Assembly: GCF_030412915.1 (NCBI RefSeq) | Contig: NZ_JAUHJR010000002.1 | Location: 744,001-808,000 of the forward strand | DNA: 64,000 nucleotides | Reading direction: 5' to 3' | Source: Nocardioides abyssi | GTDB lineage: Bacteria; Actinomycetota; Actinomycetes; Propionibacteriales; Nocardioidaceae | In this document: positions 40,310 through 48,204 of the stretch, piece after piece | How the letters are laid out: each line of letters opens with the position of its first letter | Numbering within the stretch: position 1 is the first letter of the stretch | The notes under the pieces: generated by a model | What the model saw: only the letters and a program-made list of their open reading frames with translations | Told to the model about the DNA's origin: nothing | Databases searched by the model: none | Translations under genes and position numbers: made by a program

Positions 40310-40500
40310 AGCCGGTAGTCTCCGGCACAGCCAGTCGTACTCCTCAGTGGAGTCAGGGAACCCGGTGCGACTCCGGGACTGACGCGCAGCGGTGAGGTGA
40401 CGGGACGGACACGCCGGCAACGGCGAGCCACTGGGGCCCTCGGGTCCTGGGAAGGCGTCCAGCTCCCGGTTGATCCGAGTCCGAAGACCTGCTGGCCTCG
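40310..40500 (+). promoter_or_regulatory. Cobalamin riboswitch 1, upstream of cobG-cobH-cobIJ-cobM-bluB
   Basis: Conserved cobalamin aptamer blocks appear in order: AGGGAACCCGGTGCGACTCCGGGACTG-type core at about 40355, CGCAGCGGTGA at 40385, GAGCCACTGG at 40424, TGGGAAGGC at 40447 and the B12 box AGTCCGAAGACCTGC at about 40479. GCCAG near 40330 and CTGGC near 40491 can close P1. TAGTCT at 40316-40321 is a candidate -10 placing the transcript start at the aptamer's 5' end. It should repress the downstream operon when B12 is ample. Confidence 0.92.
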
Positions 40501-40557
40501 ACGACAGCCGTCGTCGGGTCAACGAGGGTCCCGCGAACCGGACCCGGACTCGAACAG

Positions 40558-41421
40558 GTGAGCTCCAAGGTGTCAGCCGTCCCCCGGTCCCGTCCAGATC
40601 GCTGCCCCGGCGTCCTGCGACCGTGGCGCGCCGACGACGGCCTGCTGGTCCGGCTGCGACCGCCGGGTGGCCGGGTGTCGTCGGCGTCGCTGCGGGCGCT
40701 GTCGCGGGTCGCCGAGCGGTACGGCGACGGGCGGGTGCGCGTGACCGGCCGCGCCAACCTGCAGGTCCGCGCCCTCCCGGCCGCGGCCGGTGGCGACCGG
40801 TTGCCCGGCGACGTGCTCGCTGCGGTCGAGGCGACCGGGCTGCTGCCCAGCCGCGCGCACGACGTCGCCCGGAACGTGATGGCCTCACCGCAGACCGGGC
40901 TTGCGGGCGGCCGGGCGGACCTCCGGCCGCTCGTCGCCGATCTCGACGCCGGCCTGCGGGCGGACCGGCGGCTCGCCGCGCTGCCGGGCCGCTTCCTGCA
41001 CGTGCTCGACGACCGCGGGGACCTCGCGGACCGCCCCGGCGACCTCGGGGTGGTGGCGATCGACGCCCACCGCGGCCAGCTGCGGGTCGGGGACGGCTGG
41101 GGCGAGGTGGTCGACCTGGCCGGCGCGGCGGAGGCGCTGCTCGACCTGGCTCGCTGCTTCCTCGAGAGGCGCGGCCAGGGGCCGGGCGCCGCCTGGCACG
41201 TCGCCGAGCTGGCCGAGCCGCTCGTCGAGCCGCACCTGCCGGACCCCGGCCTGCCCCCGCCTGCGTCGGCGCTGCCGCACGGTCCCGTGCCCGGTGGCGT
41301 CCACGTGCCCGTCCCCGACGACGGCCTCGACCGCGCCGCCGTCGAGCGGCTCTGCGCCGCCGCACCCGTCCTCGTCGTCACGCCGTGGCGTGGCGTCCTC
41401 GTCCCGGAGGAGTCCCGATGA
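40558..41421 (+). CDS. cobG: C-terminally truncated precorrin-3B synthase (CobG-like)
   Basis: 287 residues. CobG oxidises precorrin-3A using a siroheme-like Fe-S centre. The sulfite-reductase half is clear: CPGVLRPW, RVRVTGRANLQVRALP, SRAHDVARNVMASPQTGLAGG and LPGRFLHVLDDRGD. The protein ends at VLVVTPWRGVLVPEESR, which aligns with the point in full CobG proteins just before the ACxGxPGC...C...C region that binds the [4Fe-4S]/siroheme. Only three scattered cysteines remain. It is thus about 80-100 residues short, and the loss is clean because cobH starts in its stop codon (ATGA). GTG 40570 is an alternative start. Catalysis as usual is unlikely. Confidence 0.8.
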   Translation: MSSKVSAVPRSRPDRCPGVLRPWRADDGLLVRLRPPGGRVSSASLRALSRVAERYGDGRVRVTGRANLQVRALPAAAGGDRLPGDVLAAVEATGLLPSRAHDVARNVMASPQTGLAGGRADLRPLVADLDAGLRADRRLAALPGRFLHVLDDRGDLADRPGDLGVVAIDAHRGQLRVGDGWGEVVDLAGAAEALLDLARCFLERRGQGPGAAWHVAELAEPLVEPHLPDPGLPPPASALPHGPVPGGVHVPVPDDGLDRAAVERLCAAAPVLVVTPWRGVLVPEESR

Positions 41422-42101
41422 GCATCCCGAGCAGGACCGGCAGCCCCCGCCGGCCCCGACGGCACTACACCTACGTCGACCGCGGGGCCGACATCTACCT
41501 CGACTCGTTCGCCACGATCCGCCGCGAGGCCGACCTGTTGGCGGTGCCGCCGAGCGCGGAGCGGCTCGCGGTGCGGATGATCCACGGCAGCGGCCAGGTC
41601 GACCTGGTCCGCGACCTGGTGGTCGACCCGCGCCTGGTGCCGGCCGCGCGCGCCGCGCTCGAGGCGGGCGCGCCGATCCTGTGCGACGCGACGATGGTCG
41701 TCCGCGGCGTGACCCGCAGCCGGCTGCCCGCCGACAACGAGGTGCTGTGCTTCCTCGACGACCCGCGGGTGCCGGGCCTCGCCGAGGAGTGGGGGACGAC
41801 GCGCACCGCGGCCGCGGTCTCGCTGTGGGAGCCGCACCTCGAGGGCGCCGTGGTCGCGATCGGCAACGCCCCGACGGCGCTCTTCCACCTGCTCGAGGTG
41901 CTCCTCGACGGCGGTCCCCGCCCGGCCGCCGTGGTCGGCTGCCCGGTGGGCTTCATCGGCGCCGCGGAGTCCAAGCAGGCGCTGGTCGACCTCGCCGCCG
42001 ACCACGGCATCGACCTCCCCTTCGTGACCGTCCGCGGTCGCCGCGGGGGTTCGGCGATGACCTCCTCCGCGCTCAACGCGATCGCCCAGGAGCAGGAGTG
42101 A
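41418..42101 (+). CDS. cobH: Precorrin-8X methylmutase
   Basis: 227 residues from ATG 41418 with GGAGGAGT upstream. CobH/CbiC signatures: FATIRREADL, RMIHGSGQVDLVRDL, GAPILCDATMVVRGVTRSRLP, VAIGNAPTALFHLLE and GCPVGFIGAAESKQAL, with the catalytic His in MIHGSG. It moves the C-11 methyl to C-12, giving hydrogenobyrinic acid in the aerobic route. It overlaps cobG and cobIJ. Confidence 0.95.
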   Translation: MSIPSRTGSPRRPRRHYTYVDRGADIYLDSFATIRREADLLAVPPSAERLAVRMIHGSGQVDLVRDLVVDPRLVPAARAALEAGAPILCDATMVVRGVTRSRLPADNEVLCFLDDPRVPGLAEEWGTTRTAAAVSLWEPHLEGAVVAIGNAPTALFHLLEVLLDGGPRPAAVVGCPVGFIGAAESKQALVDLAADHGIDLPFVTVRGRRGGSAMTSSALNAIAQEQE

Positions 42102-43612
42102 GGGCCGGGCGGTTCGCCGGGGTGGGCGTGGGACCGGGCGACCCCGGGCTGATCACGCGCAAGGCGGCCCGGCTCATCGAGCAGGCCGACGTGGTGGCGT
42201 ACCACGCCGCTGCGGGCAAGCGGTCCAACGCCCGCCGGATCGCCGCGGAGCTGATCCCGGAGGGCGTGCTCGAGGAGGAGCTCACCTATCCGGTGACGAC
42301 CGGGACCACCGACCACCCGGGTGGCTACGCGGGGGCGATGGCGGAGTTCTACGAGGCGTCGGCCGCGCGGCTCGCGGCGCACCTGGACGCCGGCCGCGAC
42401 GTGGTGCTGCTGGCCGAGGGCGACCCGCTGTTCTACGGGTCGTACATGTACATGCACGACCGGCTCGCTGCCCGCTACGAGGCGGAGGTCGTGCCCGGCG
42501 TGCCGGCGTTCCTGGCGGCCACCGCCACGGTGGCGAGCCCGCTGGTGCGGCAGACCGACGTGCTCACGGTGCTGCCCGGCACGCTGCCCGAGCCCGAGCT
42601 CGCGCGCCGGCTCGCCGACACCGACGGCGCGGTCATCATGAAGCTCGGCCGCACCTTCCCCGCCGTCCGCCGCGCGCTGGCCGAGGCCGGCCGGCTGGAG
42701 CACGCGTTGTACGTCGAGCGTGCCTCCATGCCCGAGGAGCAGTGGCGCCCCGTGGCCGAGGTCGATCCCGCGTCCGTGCCGTACTTCTCGCTGATCGTCG
42801 TCACCGGCGACAGCCGCAACGGCCGCCGCTCTCGGGACCTCGCCGCGACCGCCGAGGCGACTCCCGAGACCGCGGCCCCCGGCGCCGCCGAGCTGCTCGT
42901 CGTCGGGCTCGGGCCGGGGCCCGACGGCTGGCTGACCCCCGAGGCGTCGGCCGCGCTGGCGGAGGTCGACCACGTCGTCGGCTACGGGACGTACGTCGCG
43001 CGCGTCCCCCAGCGGGCCGGCCTGACCCGGCACGCGTCGGGCAACACCGTCGAGGTCGACCGCGCCCGGCTGGCGCTCGACCTCGCCTCGCGCGGCGAGC
43101 GGGTCGCCGTCGTGTCCGGCGGCGACGCGGGTGTCTTCGGGATGGCGGCCGCGGTCTTCGAGGCGGCCGAGGACCCGGCGTACGCCGCAGTGCCGGTGCG
43201 CGTGCTGCCCGGCGTCAGCGCGGTGCAGGCCGTCGCGGCCCGGGCGGGCGCGCCGGTGGGCGCGGACTTCGCGGTGGTGAGCCTCTCGGACCGGCTCAAG
43301 CCGTGGGAGGTGGTCGAGCGGCGGCTGCGGGCGATCGCCGAGGCCGACCTCGTGCTGGCGGTCTACAACCCGGCCTCGCGGACCCGGACCGACCAGGTCG
43401 CGGTGGCTCGTGCGGTGCTGCTCGAGCACCGGGCGCCGGAGACCGTGGTCGTCGTCGGGCGCGACGTCGGGCGGGCCGAGGAGTCGCTGACCATCACCAC
43501 GCTCGGCGAGCTCGACCCCGCCACCATCGACATGAAGTGCCTGCTCATCATCGGCGCCTCCTCGACGCGGGTGTCGGCGGCGGGCGTGTGGACGCCGAGG
43601 TACGTGCGGTGA
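42098..43612 (+). CDS. cobIJ: CobI-CobJ fusion: precorrin-2 C20- and precorrin-3B C17-methyltransferase
   Basis: 504 residues from GTG 42098. Two tetrapyrrole methyltransferase domains in tandem. The first, 1-245, is CobI-like: GVGVGPGDPGLITRKAARLIEQADVV, LLAEGDPLFYGSYMYMH, VPGVPAFLAATA. A 20-residue linker follows. The second, about 265-504, is CobJ-like: VVGLGPGPDGWLTPEASAAL, VVSGGDAGVFGMAAAVFE, VLPGVSAVQAVAARAGAPVGADFAVVSLSDRLKPWEVVERR. It methylates C-20 and, with ring contraction, C-17. CobI-CobJ fusions are common in actinobacteria. It overlaps its neighbours by four bases. Confidence 0.95.
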   Translation: MRAGRFAGVGVGPGDPGLITRKAARLIEQADVVAYHAAAGKRSNARRIAAELIPEGVLEEELTYPVTTGTTDHPGGYAGAMAEFYEASAARLAAHLDAGRDVVLLAEGDPLFYGSYMYMHDRLAARYEAEVVPGVPAFLAATATVASPLVRQTDVLTVLPGTLPEPELARRLADTDGAVIMKLGRTFPAVRRALAEAGRLEHALYVERASMPEEQWRPVAEVDPASVPYFSLIVVTGDSRNGRRSRDLAATAEATPETAAPGAAELLVVGLGPGPDGWLTPEASAALAEVDHVVGYGTYVARVPQRAGLTRHASGNTVEVDRARLALDLASRGERVAVVSGGDAGVFGMAAAVFEAAEDPAYAAVPVRVLPGVSAVQAVAARAGAPVGADFAVVSLSDRLKPWEVVERRLRAIAEADLVLAVYNPASRTRTDQVAVARAVLLEHRAPETVVVVGRDVGRAEESLTITTLGELDPATIDMKCLLIIGASSTRVSAAGVWTPRYVR

Positions 43613-44382
43613 CCGGCGCCCTCCCCGGGCAGGTCGCCGTGCAGTTCGTGGGGGCCGGTCCCGGCGCGGCCGACCTGCTGACCCTGCGGGCGGCGCGGCT
43701 CCTGGCCGAGGCCGACCTGGTGCTCTACCCCGGCACGTACCTGGATCCCGACGTGCTCGCCCACTGCGGTCCGGCCGCCCGGCTCGTCGACACCCAGGAC
43801 CTCGACCTCGACGCGATCACCGCCCACCTCGCCGCCGGCGCGCGGGCGGGCGAGCGGGTCGTCCGGCTCACCTCCGGCGACCCGTCGCTCTACTCCGCGC
43901 TGCACGAGCAGACCCGGCGGCTCGACGCGGCCGGTGTCGCCTGGTCGGTGACGCCGGGCGTGCCGGCATACGCCGCGGCGACGGCGCTCGTCGGCCGCGA
44001 GCTGACCGTGCCGCACGTCGCGCAGTCGGTCGTGCTGACCCGCACCCGCGCCCGCTCGACACCGATGGGGGAGGGCGAGTCGCTGGCCGACTTCGCCGCC
44101 ACCGGCGCCACGCTCGTGCTGCACCTGGCGATCACCCGCACCCGCGAGCTGATGGCCGAGGTCGCCCCGGTCGTGGGCGGCGACTGCCCGGTCGTCGTCG
44201 TGCACCGCGCCTCCCAGCCCGAGGAGCTCGTCCTGCGCGGCACCGTCGGCACCATCGCCGACCGCGTCGAGCAGGCGGGCCTGCGCCAGGCGGCGGTCAT
44301 CCTTCTCGGTCGTGCCCTCGACGCGTCCGGCGCCGGCGGGGAGTCGTTCCTCTACAGCGCCGACCGCCAGCGGAGGCGCTGA
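43609..44382 (+). CDS. cobM: Precorrin-4 C11-methyltransferase
   Basis: 257 residues from GTG 43609. VQFVGAGPGAADLLTLRAARLLAEADLVLYPGTY at the N terminus, VVRLTSGDPSLYSALHEQ, VTPGVPAYAAATALVGRELTVP and VVLTRTRARSTPMGEGESLADFA identify CobM/CbiF. It uses SAM to methylate C-11. It overlaps cobIJ by GTGA and lies directly before bluB. Confidence 0.95.
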   Translation: MTGALPGQVAVQFVGAGPGAADLLTLRAARLLAEADLVLYPGTYLDPDVLAHCGPAARLVDTQDLDLDAITAHLAAGARAGERVVRLTSGDPSLYSALHEQTRRLDAAGVAWSVTPGVPAYAAATALVGRELTVPHVAQSVVLTRTRARSTPMGEGESLADFAATGATLVLHLAITRTRELMAEVAPVVGGDCPVVVVHRASQPEELVLRGTVGTIADRVEQAGLRQAAVILLGRALDASGAGGESFLYSADRQRRR

Positions 44383-44389
44383 CCTGGAC

Positions 44390-45067
44390 GTGTACGACGC
44401 CATCCACCGGCGCCGCGACACCCGCGCCGAGTTCACCGGCCCGCCGCCGGCCGCCGCGCTCGCCCGCGTGCTGGAGGCGGCGAACCGCGCCCCGAGCGTC
44501 GGCATGTCCCAGCCGTGTGTGTTCGTGACCGTCCGCGACCCGGCCCGGCTGGTGGCGTTCCGCGACCACGTCGCCTCCGAGCGCGAGGCCTTCGCGGCCT
44601 CGCTGGCCGACGACCCGGAGCGTGCCGAGACGTTCGCGCGGATCAAGGTCGAGGGCATCGTCGAGGCGGGCCTCGGGCTGGTCGTCGGCCACGACCCGAC
44701 CACGGCCGGGCAGCACGTCCTCGGCCGGCACGCGATCGCCGACACGGGGCTGTACTCGGTGTGCCTGGCGATCCAGAACCTCTGGCTGGCCGCCACCGCG
44801 GAGGGCCTCGGCGTCGGGTGGGTGAGCTTCTACCGCGAGCCGTTCCTCAGCGACCTCGTCGGCTTCCCGTCCCACGTCCGCCCGGTGGCGTGGCTCTGCG
44901 TCGGCGGGGTCGCGGACGTCCCCGACGTGCCCGACCTCGAGCGGTTCGGCTGGCGCTCGCGCTCGCCGCTCGTGGTCCACGAGGAGTCGTACGCCGCGCC
45001 CGCAGCCCCGGCCGGTCAGGGGGCCTGCGCGGCCGCGGCGCGCGGGGCCGCCCCGCCGGTCGGCTGA
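44390..45067 (+). CDS. bluB: 5,6-Dimethylbenzimidazole synthase
   Basis: 225 residues from GTG 44390; CTG 44384 is an alternative better spaced from GGAGG (44372-44376). Nitroreductase-fold BluB: YDAIHRRRDTRAEF, LEAANRAPSVGMSQPCVFV (FMN phosphate contacts) and TGLYSVCLAIQNLWLAATAEGLGVGWVSFYREPFL. It cannibalises FMNH2 with oxygen to make the lower ligand of B12, so the organism makes true cobalamin under aerobic conditions. The 3' 52 bp overlap the convergent LuxR-type gene, where the protein tail is Ala-rich and probably not structured. Confidence 0.93.
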   Translation: MYDAIHRRRDTRAEFTGPPPAAALARVLEAANRAPSVGMSQPCVFVTVRDPARLVAFRDHVASEREAFAASLADDPERAETFARIKVEGIVEAGLGLVVGHDPTTAGQHVLGRHAIADTGLYSVCLAIQNLWLAATAEGLGVGWVSFYREPFLSDLVGFPSHVRPVAWLCVGGVADVPDVPDLERFGWRSRSPLVVHEESYAAPAAPAGQGACAAAARGAAPPVG

Positions 45068-45801
45068 GGCGGCGCGGCGCGGACCCGCGCCGGTCGCGGG
45101 GCGCGCGCGACGGCCCGGGGGATGCCTCCCGACGCCGTCCAGCCCGCCCGGCGGGCGAGGGCGACGGCGGCGAGCTGGGAGCTGACCTCGAGCTTGGCGA
45201 GCACCGCCTTCACCTGGGTGCGGACCGTGGCTTCGGAGACCACCCGCAGCTGGGCCACCTCGCGCGTGGTCCGGCCCGTCATGAGGTGCCGCAGCACCTC
45301 GGACTCCTGCGGGGAGAGCCGGTCGAGCCGCTCGCGCAGGCCGTGCTCGTGGGACTCCCGTCGGTGGTAGGCGGCGACGAGTCGCTCGCGCTCGGTGTGG
45401 TCGATGACGGACTCGCCGGCGAGCACCCGCCGAATCACCGACACCACCACGGCCAGCGGCTCGCTCTTCGGCAGCACCGCGCGGGCGCCCTGCAGCAGGC
45501 ACTCGCCGGCGCGGGCCTCGTCGACGGTGTCGGTGAGCACGACGACCTCGACGCCCGCCCGGGTCGTCGGCGCGACCAGCGCCGCCCCGTTGCACGTGGG
45601 GCCCAGGTCGGCGTTGATCACCAGCACGTCGGGTCGCAGCTTGAGGACCTGGCCGACCATGTGCCCGACGCTCGCCGGCTCGCGCGGTATGGGGACGACG
45701 CGGTACTGGTACTGGCGCATCTCGAAGACGACCCCGAGGCACTCGGCGAGCATCGCCTGTTGGTCCGCGACCACGACTCTGGGCTGGGTGCACTTCGACA
45801 T
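45016..45801 (-). CDS. NarL/LuxR-family response regulator
   Basis: 261 residues from ATG 45801. The receiver-like domain has acidic residues near the N terminus (VVVADQQ), a likely phospho-acceptor Asp in VLVINADLG, Thr in VVVLTDTVD and Lys in AVLPKSEP. The C-terminal HTH reads LSPQESEVLRHLMTGRTTREVAQLRVVSEATVRTQVKAVLAKLEVSSQLAAVALARRAG. The first acidic pocket position is D-Q rather than D-D, so phosphorylation may be weak. No kinase gene is adjacent. The last 40 residues are Pro/Ala/Arg-rich and overlap bluB. Confidence 0.88.
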   Translation of the reverse strand: MSKCTQPRVVVADQQAMLAECLGVVFEMRQYQYRVVPIPREPASVGHMVGQVLKLRPDVLVINADLGPTCNGAALVAPTTRAGVEVVVLTDTVDEARAGECLLQGARAVLPKSEPLAVVVSVIRRVLAGESVIDHTERERLVAAYHRRESHEHGLRERLDRLSPQESEVLRHLMTGRTTREVAQLRVVSEATVRTQVKAVLAKLEVSSQLAAVALARRAGWTASGGIPRAVARAPRPARVRAAPPQPTGGAAPRAAAAQAP

Positions 45802-46148
45802 CGGTCCCCCATGGACACTCGCACCACCCGAGAGAAGCGGTCCTTCTGGTGTCTGCCGAAAAGCAGAACCCCCAGGGCCCAGGACGCGCCAGGGACTAGT
45901 GCGAAAGGACTAGGCGAAGGCGCCCGATCGGACAGTCCCCGGAGCCCGTGACCTGCGCCGGCAGCCGAGCCGGCGACCGGGCACGTTGCGGGAATCTTGC
46001 GGATTCCTCGAGGTGGTCTTGCGCCGGCGGTGGTTGTGTGGTGCTCGAACCGCCGGGGACCCGAGACCCCGGCGGTTCTTCTCGTCTCGCGGCGCGCGCG
46101 CAGCCTCCAGGCCGTGCTCCGACCGCCGGCGCACGCAGGCGCCCCTCC
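45802..46148. other. Intergenic region between LuxR gene and pseudogene
   Basis: 347 bp without a gene. It holds a near-direct repeat GGACTAGTGCGAA / GGACTAGGCGAA (45893-45918), possibly promoter-proximal sites for the LuxR-type gene, and a terminator-like hairpin at 46048-46077. Nothing else was recognised. Confidence 0.55.
46048..46077. terminator. Terminator-like hairpin
   Basis: AACCGCCGGGG (46048-46058) pairs with CCCCGGCGGTT (46067-46077) around 8 nt, followed by CTTCTCGTCTC on the + strand. No intact + gene lies just upstream, so it may belong to a deleted gene. Confidence 0.7.
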
Positions 46149-46475
46149 GTGCCGGCCGTCCCGGGCATCCAGAGCCTCGTCGAGTCGATCATTCACGCCG
46201 AGAACGGCGAGCTGGTCACGGTCGCGGAGGCGGCGATGATCTACGCCCAGGGCATGGGCATGCCGGTCCTGGTGGGCACTCCGGCGTCCATCGCCGACCA
46301 GCTCGAGACGTGCGCCGACGAGGGTGGCGCCGACGGGTTCGTGCTCATCGCGACGTACACCCCGGGCTGCTTCGAGGAGTTCGTGGACATGGTCGTCCCC
46401 GAGCTGCAGCGGCGCGGGCGGCTGCGCACGGAGTACACCAGCAGCACGCTGCGGGAGCACCTGCTCGAGCAGTGA
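46149..46475 (+). pseudogene. Remnant of luciferase-like (NtaA/DszA-type) flavin monooxygenase
   Basis: About 108 codons that align only with the C-terminal end of LLM-class nitrilotriacetate/DszA-type monooxygenases. The family pattern is clear in VLVGTPASIADQLETCADEGGADGFVL, then FEEFVDMVVPELQRRGRLRTEY and STLREHLLEQ, the normal C terminus. The catalytic barrel (about 330 residues) is missing, and sequence upstream has no similarity to it. It is bounded upstream by a terminator-like hairpin and is a deletion scar from a larger gene. GTG 46149 could start a short peptide, but there is no ribosome-binding site. Confidence 0.8.
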
Positions 46476-46539
46476 GCTACGGGGCCGGCCGGCCGACGCG
46501 GCCGCCCGGCCCCGGGTTCGCCCCGGTGCCGGCCGGGGA

Positions 46540-47331
46540 TCAGGCCGGGACGGAGAGGCTCTGCAGCCAGGCCTGCCAGGCCGGCTCCTCGCGCCGCACG
46601 TAGTCCGCCGCGTCGGCTGAGAACAGGTACGCCCGCACTCCCGCGGTGGCCTTGCCGTCGCCGTCGTCCCAGGTGTAGACGCTGAGCATGCCCGGCACCG
46701 GCGCGGTGAGCCGGACCAGCGCCTGCCGGTCGCCGACCCGCTCGACGGTGCCCGTGGCGCCGCGGACGTCGACGCTGGCGCCCTCGGGGCCGAGACCGAG
46801 CGCGTCGTTCACGGCGGTCCAGAGCGCCTCCGCGTCGCCGGCGTGCGCGGCAGTGGTCTCCAGGTGGGTGGCCTCCTGTCCGGGGAAGTGCGACAGGTAG
46901 AGGCGCAGGTTGTCGAAGAACGGCATCCAGCCGGGGGCCATGGTGTCCCAGAACTCCGACTCCCAGGCGGCGCCGGTCCCGAAGCCGCTGCTGGTGACCC
47001 GCACGACGCAGGTCCCGCCGGACTGCGCCTCGACGATGAACTCCGAGGTGAGCGGGCTGAGCGCGTCCGGCTCCTTGCCCATGAGCGCGGCCCAGTCCTC
47101 CTCGTAGACCAGGCGGCGCGGCGGCTCCCACGCGGTGACCTGGCCGTCCGAGCCCATGTCGGGGCCCATGTCGAAGTGGAGGGAGCCACCTTCGCGCTCC
47201 TCCATCGTCGTCGGCGTGAACCAGGCGCTCATGCCCTGCGCGGTGGCGATGGCCTGCCAGACCTGCTCGGGAGTGCCGGGGACCTCGACGCTGAACTCGA
47301 GGCGGTAGGGGACGTTCGGGGTGGTGCTCAT
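46540..47331 (-). CDS. SRPBCC/AHSA1-domain protein
   Basis: 263 residues from ATG 47331 with GAGGAGAACC upstream. Residues 1-150 form an Activator of Hsp90 ATPase 1-like (AHSA1) START-fold domain: EFSVEVPGTPEQVWQAIATAQGMSAWFTPTTM, VTAWEPPRRLVYEED, WESEFWDTMAPGWMPFFDNLRLYLSHFPG. Residues about 165-250 repeat part of a similar fold (DAEALWTAVNDALGLG). It is coupled by ATGA to the ArsR-type repressor gene, a common pair. Ligand unknown. Confidence 0.88.
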   Translation of the reverse strand: MSTTPNVPYRLEFSVEVPGTPEQVWQAIATAQGMSAWFTPTTMEEREGGSLHFDMGPDMGSDGQVTAWEPPRRLVYEEDWAALMGKEPDALSPLTSEFIVEAQSGGTCVVRVTSSGFGTGAAWESEFWDTMAPGWMPFFDNLRLYLSHFPGQEATHLETTAAHAGDAEALWTAVNDALGLGPEGASVDVRGATGTVERVGDRQALVRLTAPVPGMLSVYTWDDGDGKATAGVRAYLFSADAADYVRREEPAWQAWLQSLSVPA

Positions 47332-47915
47332 GGGTTCTCCTCGGGAAGGGGGTGGGCGGCGACCAGGAGCCGGTGCGGGCGCCCGTCGTCGTGGTGGTAG
47401 CGGGCGGCCAGGTCGAGCACCGCGGCGGTCAGGTCGTCGGCGAAGGCCGCCCGGTCGGCGGCCGACCGGAAGCCGATCTGCGTGTCGATGGTCAGCGTCG
47501 GTAGGCGCTTGCCGGACGCGCCGGCCCGGCGCGCCAGGGCTCCGACCTCGCGCACCAGCCGACCGGCCAGCGCGACGAGGTAGCCCGCCGACAGGTGGTC
47601 GGCGTTGGCGTCGGGGTCGGCCGCGGACGCGCTCACGGCCGCCGGCGACACGACGTACGACGCCGCCGACGCCTGCAGCACCCGCTCGGTGATGCCGCCG
47701 TGCCGGCGCTCGCCGGCCAGCTCCACCAACCCGTGCGCCTCGAGCGCCTTGAGGTGGTAGTTGACCTTCTGGCGCGCGATGCCGACCCGGGCGGCGAGCC
47801 CTGCGGCCGACGCCGGGACCGCGAGCTCGGCCAGCAGCCGGGCCCGGACCGGGTCCAAGGCGGCGGCGGCCGCCTCCGTGCTCTCGATGACCTCGACGTC
47901 CTGCATGATCGCCAC
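47328..47915 (-). CDS. ArsR-family transcriptional regulator
   Basis: 195 residues from GTG 47915; ATG 47906 is an alternative. Winged HTH: LDPVRARLLAELAVPASAAGLAARVGIARQKVNYHLKALEAHGLVELAGERRHGGITERVLQ. No metal-binding cysteines are seen, so it is the HTH_20 type paired with AHSA1 proteins. TTGAC-N10-GTCAA (47924-47943) just upstream of the start is its likely operator. It overlaps the downstream gene by ATGA. Confidence 0.88.
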   Translation of the reverse strand: MAIMQDVEVIESTEAAAAALDPVRARLLAELAVPASAAGLAARVGIARQKVNYHLKALEAHGLVELAGERRHGGITERVLQASAASYVVSPAAVSASAADPDANADHLSAGYLVALAGRLVREVGALARRAGASGKRLPTLTIDTQIGFRSAADRAAFADDLTAAVLDLAARYHHDDGRPHRLLVAAHPLPEENP

Positions 47916-47923
47916 TCTGCGCT

Positions 47924-47943
47924 TTGACGAGAAAAGTTGTCAA
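47924..47943 (-). promoter_or_regulatory. Inverted repeat before arsR-type gene
   Basis: TTGAC-GAGAAAAGTT-GTCAA, nine bases upstream of the GTG start, in an AT-richer patch. Probable operator and promoter element. Confidence 0.5.
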
Positions 47944-48092
47944 GGGTCTGGTGCGGGCCGGCGAGGCATCCAGGGACGCGTGGCTGCCGCCCGCCGGGAT
48001 GGTCGGACGGTCGACTGGTCGACGGCAGGCCGGGCGGGGCTACCTGGTGACGATGACCTGCGACGACGAGGCCGCTTCGGGGGAAGTCGGGC

Positions 48093-48106
48093 GGGGGGGG
48101 GGGGGG
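48093..48106 (+). repeat. G14 homopolymer tract
   Basis: Fourteen consecutive G lie in the 289-bp gap between the divergent ArsR-type and hypothetical genes, 99 bp upstream of ATG 48205. Such tracts slip during replication; it is also a place where an assembly could be wrong. Confidence 0.9.
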
Positions 48107-48204
48107 TAGCACCACGCTGGCGGCGGACCCGATCCTCGCCCGTGACCAGCACTCGCGTGAAAGCCGGTCGAGACGGACGGCACCGGGTTGTTAGCGTCAC
48201 CGGG

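Noticed and set aside
39050-41365. Minus-strand frame of 771 codons extending the permease through the riboswitch and cobG
   Set aside because: The upstream half is antisense to the conserved aptamer and cobG; the permease starts near 40156 with a ribosome-binding site.
47761-48204. N-terminal extension of the hypothetical protein through the G14 tract
   Set aside because: Upstream sequence is antisense to the ArsR gene and contains polyglycine from the G tract; similarity-like globular sequence begins at ATG 48205.
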